NCBI GenBank assembly: GCA_013373385.1
Contig: JABXHX010000080.1
Span: forward strand, 1-43,627
DNA length: 43,627 nucleotides
Direction: 5' to 3'
DNA from: Flavobacteriaceae bacterium
GTDB taxonomy: Bacteria; Bacteroidota; Bacteroidia; Flavobacteriales; Flavobacteriaceae
Positions within the stretch are counted from its first letter, which is position 1; every line of letters starts with the position of its first letter. The notes under the pieces are model-generated. The model saw nothing but the letters and a program-made list of their open reading frames with translations, had not been told where the DNA came from and searched no databases. Positions 43,576 to 43,627 of the stretch are shown here, piece by piece. Both the position numbers and the translations under genes were made by a program.

Positions 43576-43627
43576 ATGAGAAAAAGTAAGTTCAGTCCGC
43601 TGCAAATCGCGAAGATTTTAAAAGAGT
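43576..43627 (+). CDS. IS3-family transposase OrfA (partial, helix-turn-helix part)
   Basis: The 17 visible codons read MRKSKFSPLQIAKILKE, the characteristic beginning of IS3-family OrfA proteins of Bacteroidota. The protein binds the element's ends and is normally fused to the DDE integrase by frameshifting. The remainder is outside the window. Confidence 0.85.
   Translation, partial: MRKSKFSPLQIAKILKE

Larger units (their letters stand above)
43510..43627 (+). mobile_element. Left end of an IS3-family insertion sequence (partial)
   Basis: The putative terminal repeat starts at 43510 with TGTAAGCTTCCCTAAAAACC, using the TG end common to IS3 elements. 66 bp inward is the ATG of an OrfA-type gene. 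The element runs off the window, so the other end and any target-site duplication cannot be seen. Confidence 0.75.

Noticed and set aside
1..43627. tRNA, rRNA or tmRNA genes
   Set aside because: No cloverleaf-like segments with conserved T-loop sequence or rRNA-like GC-rich blocks were recognised on reading; a covariance-model search was not possible here.

Overview
The window is 43.6 kb of AT-rich, gene-dense chromosome from a member of the Bacteroidota, most likely a marine Flavobacteriaceae (Polaribacter/Tenacibaculum-like; the genus cannot be settled from sequence alone). Supporting signs are a type IX secretion C-terminal sorting tail, SprB-type and HYR repeats in a giant surface protein, LytTR regulators paired with LytS-type kinases, lipoprotein signals ending in F-S-C or I-E-C, a GAPDH with a long N-terminal extension, and repeated matches to the Bacteroidota -7 promoter element TAnnTTTG. 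No tRNA, rRNA, CRISPR array or prophage was recognised.

Layout. 1-2300: start of a divergent exported protein, then a three-gene sulfur-trafficking operon (SQR-like flavoprotein, TusE/DsrC, DsrE2) behind two Crp/Fnr-spaced palindromes. 2358-5318 (-): GAPDH and an HtrA protease. 5456-9389 (+): a cell-wall block (dapF, GNAT, mltG, DUF2279, lysozyme-like protein). 9386-12774 (-): dnaA, LMW phosphatase, RsmI-like methyltransferase and lycopene-cyclase-domain protein, with a DnaA box upstream of dnaA. 12948-17856: YbgC thioesterase (+); ribD-HAD-DMT-yigZ operon (-); GNAT-prmC (+). 17991-21193 (+): Tat-lipoprotein epimerase, VTT membrane protein, TlpA-like lipoprotein. 21542-25813 (+): a 1423-residue T9SS-secreted multidomain protein.

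25915-30716 is the accessory region. A single-domain DUF1456 gene is followed by a decayed copy of the 3' end of the UMF1/Atg22-type transporter gene, a tight three-gene operon (unknown 109-residue protein, exported barrel-like protein, patatin-like phospholipase), and then the intact transporter gene. The roughly 310-bp direct repeat of the transporter 3' end frames the operon exactly. This is the best candidate here for an undescribed system; its function is unknown.

30756-42740: M48 lipoprotein protease, exported MsrB, DUF1572, aldose epimerase, then a LytTR regulator with one intact LytS-type kinase and one apparent pseudokinase. Next come an exported protein built of nine 34-residue SDHY repeats, a DinB protein, a small membrane protein, ffh, folD, a TIGR02206-type membrane protein and an exported hypothetical. 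At the right edge an IS3-family element has entered the 5' part of a membrane-bound LytTR regulator gene, leaving it without a normal start.
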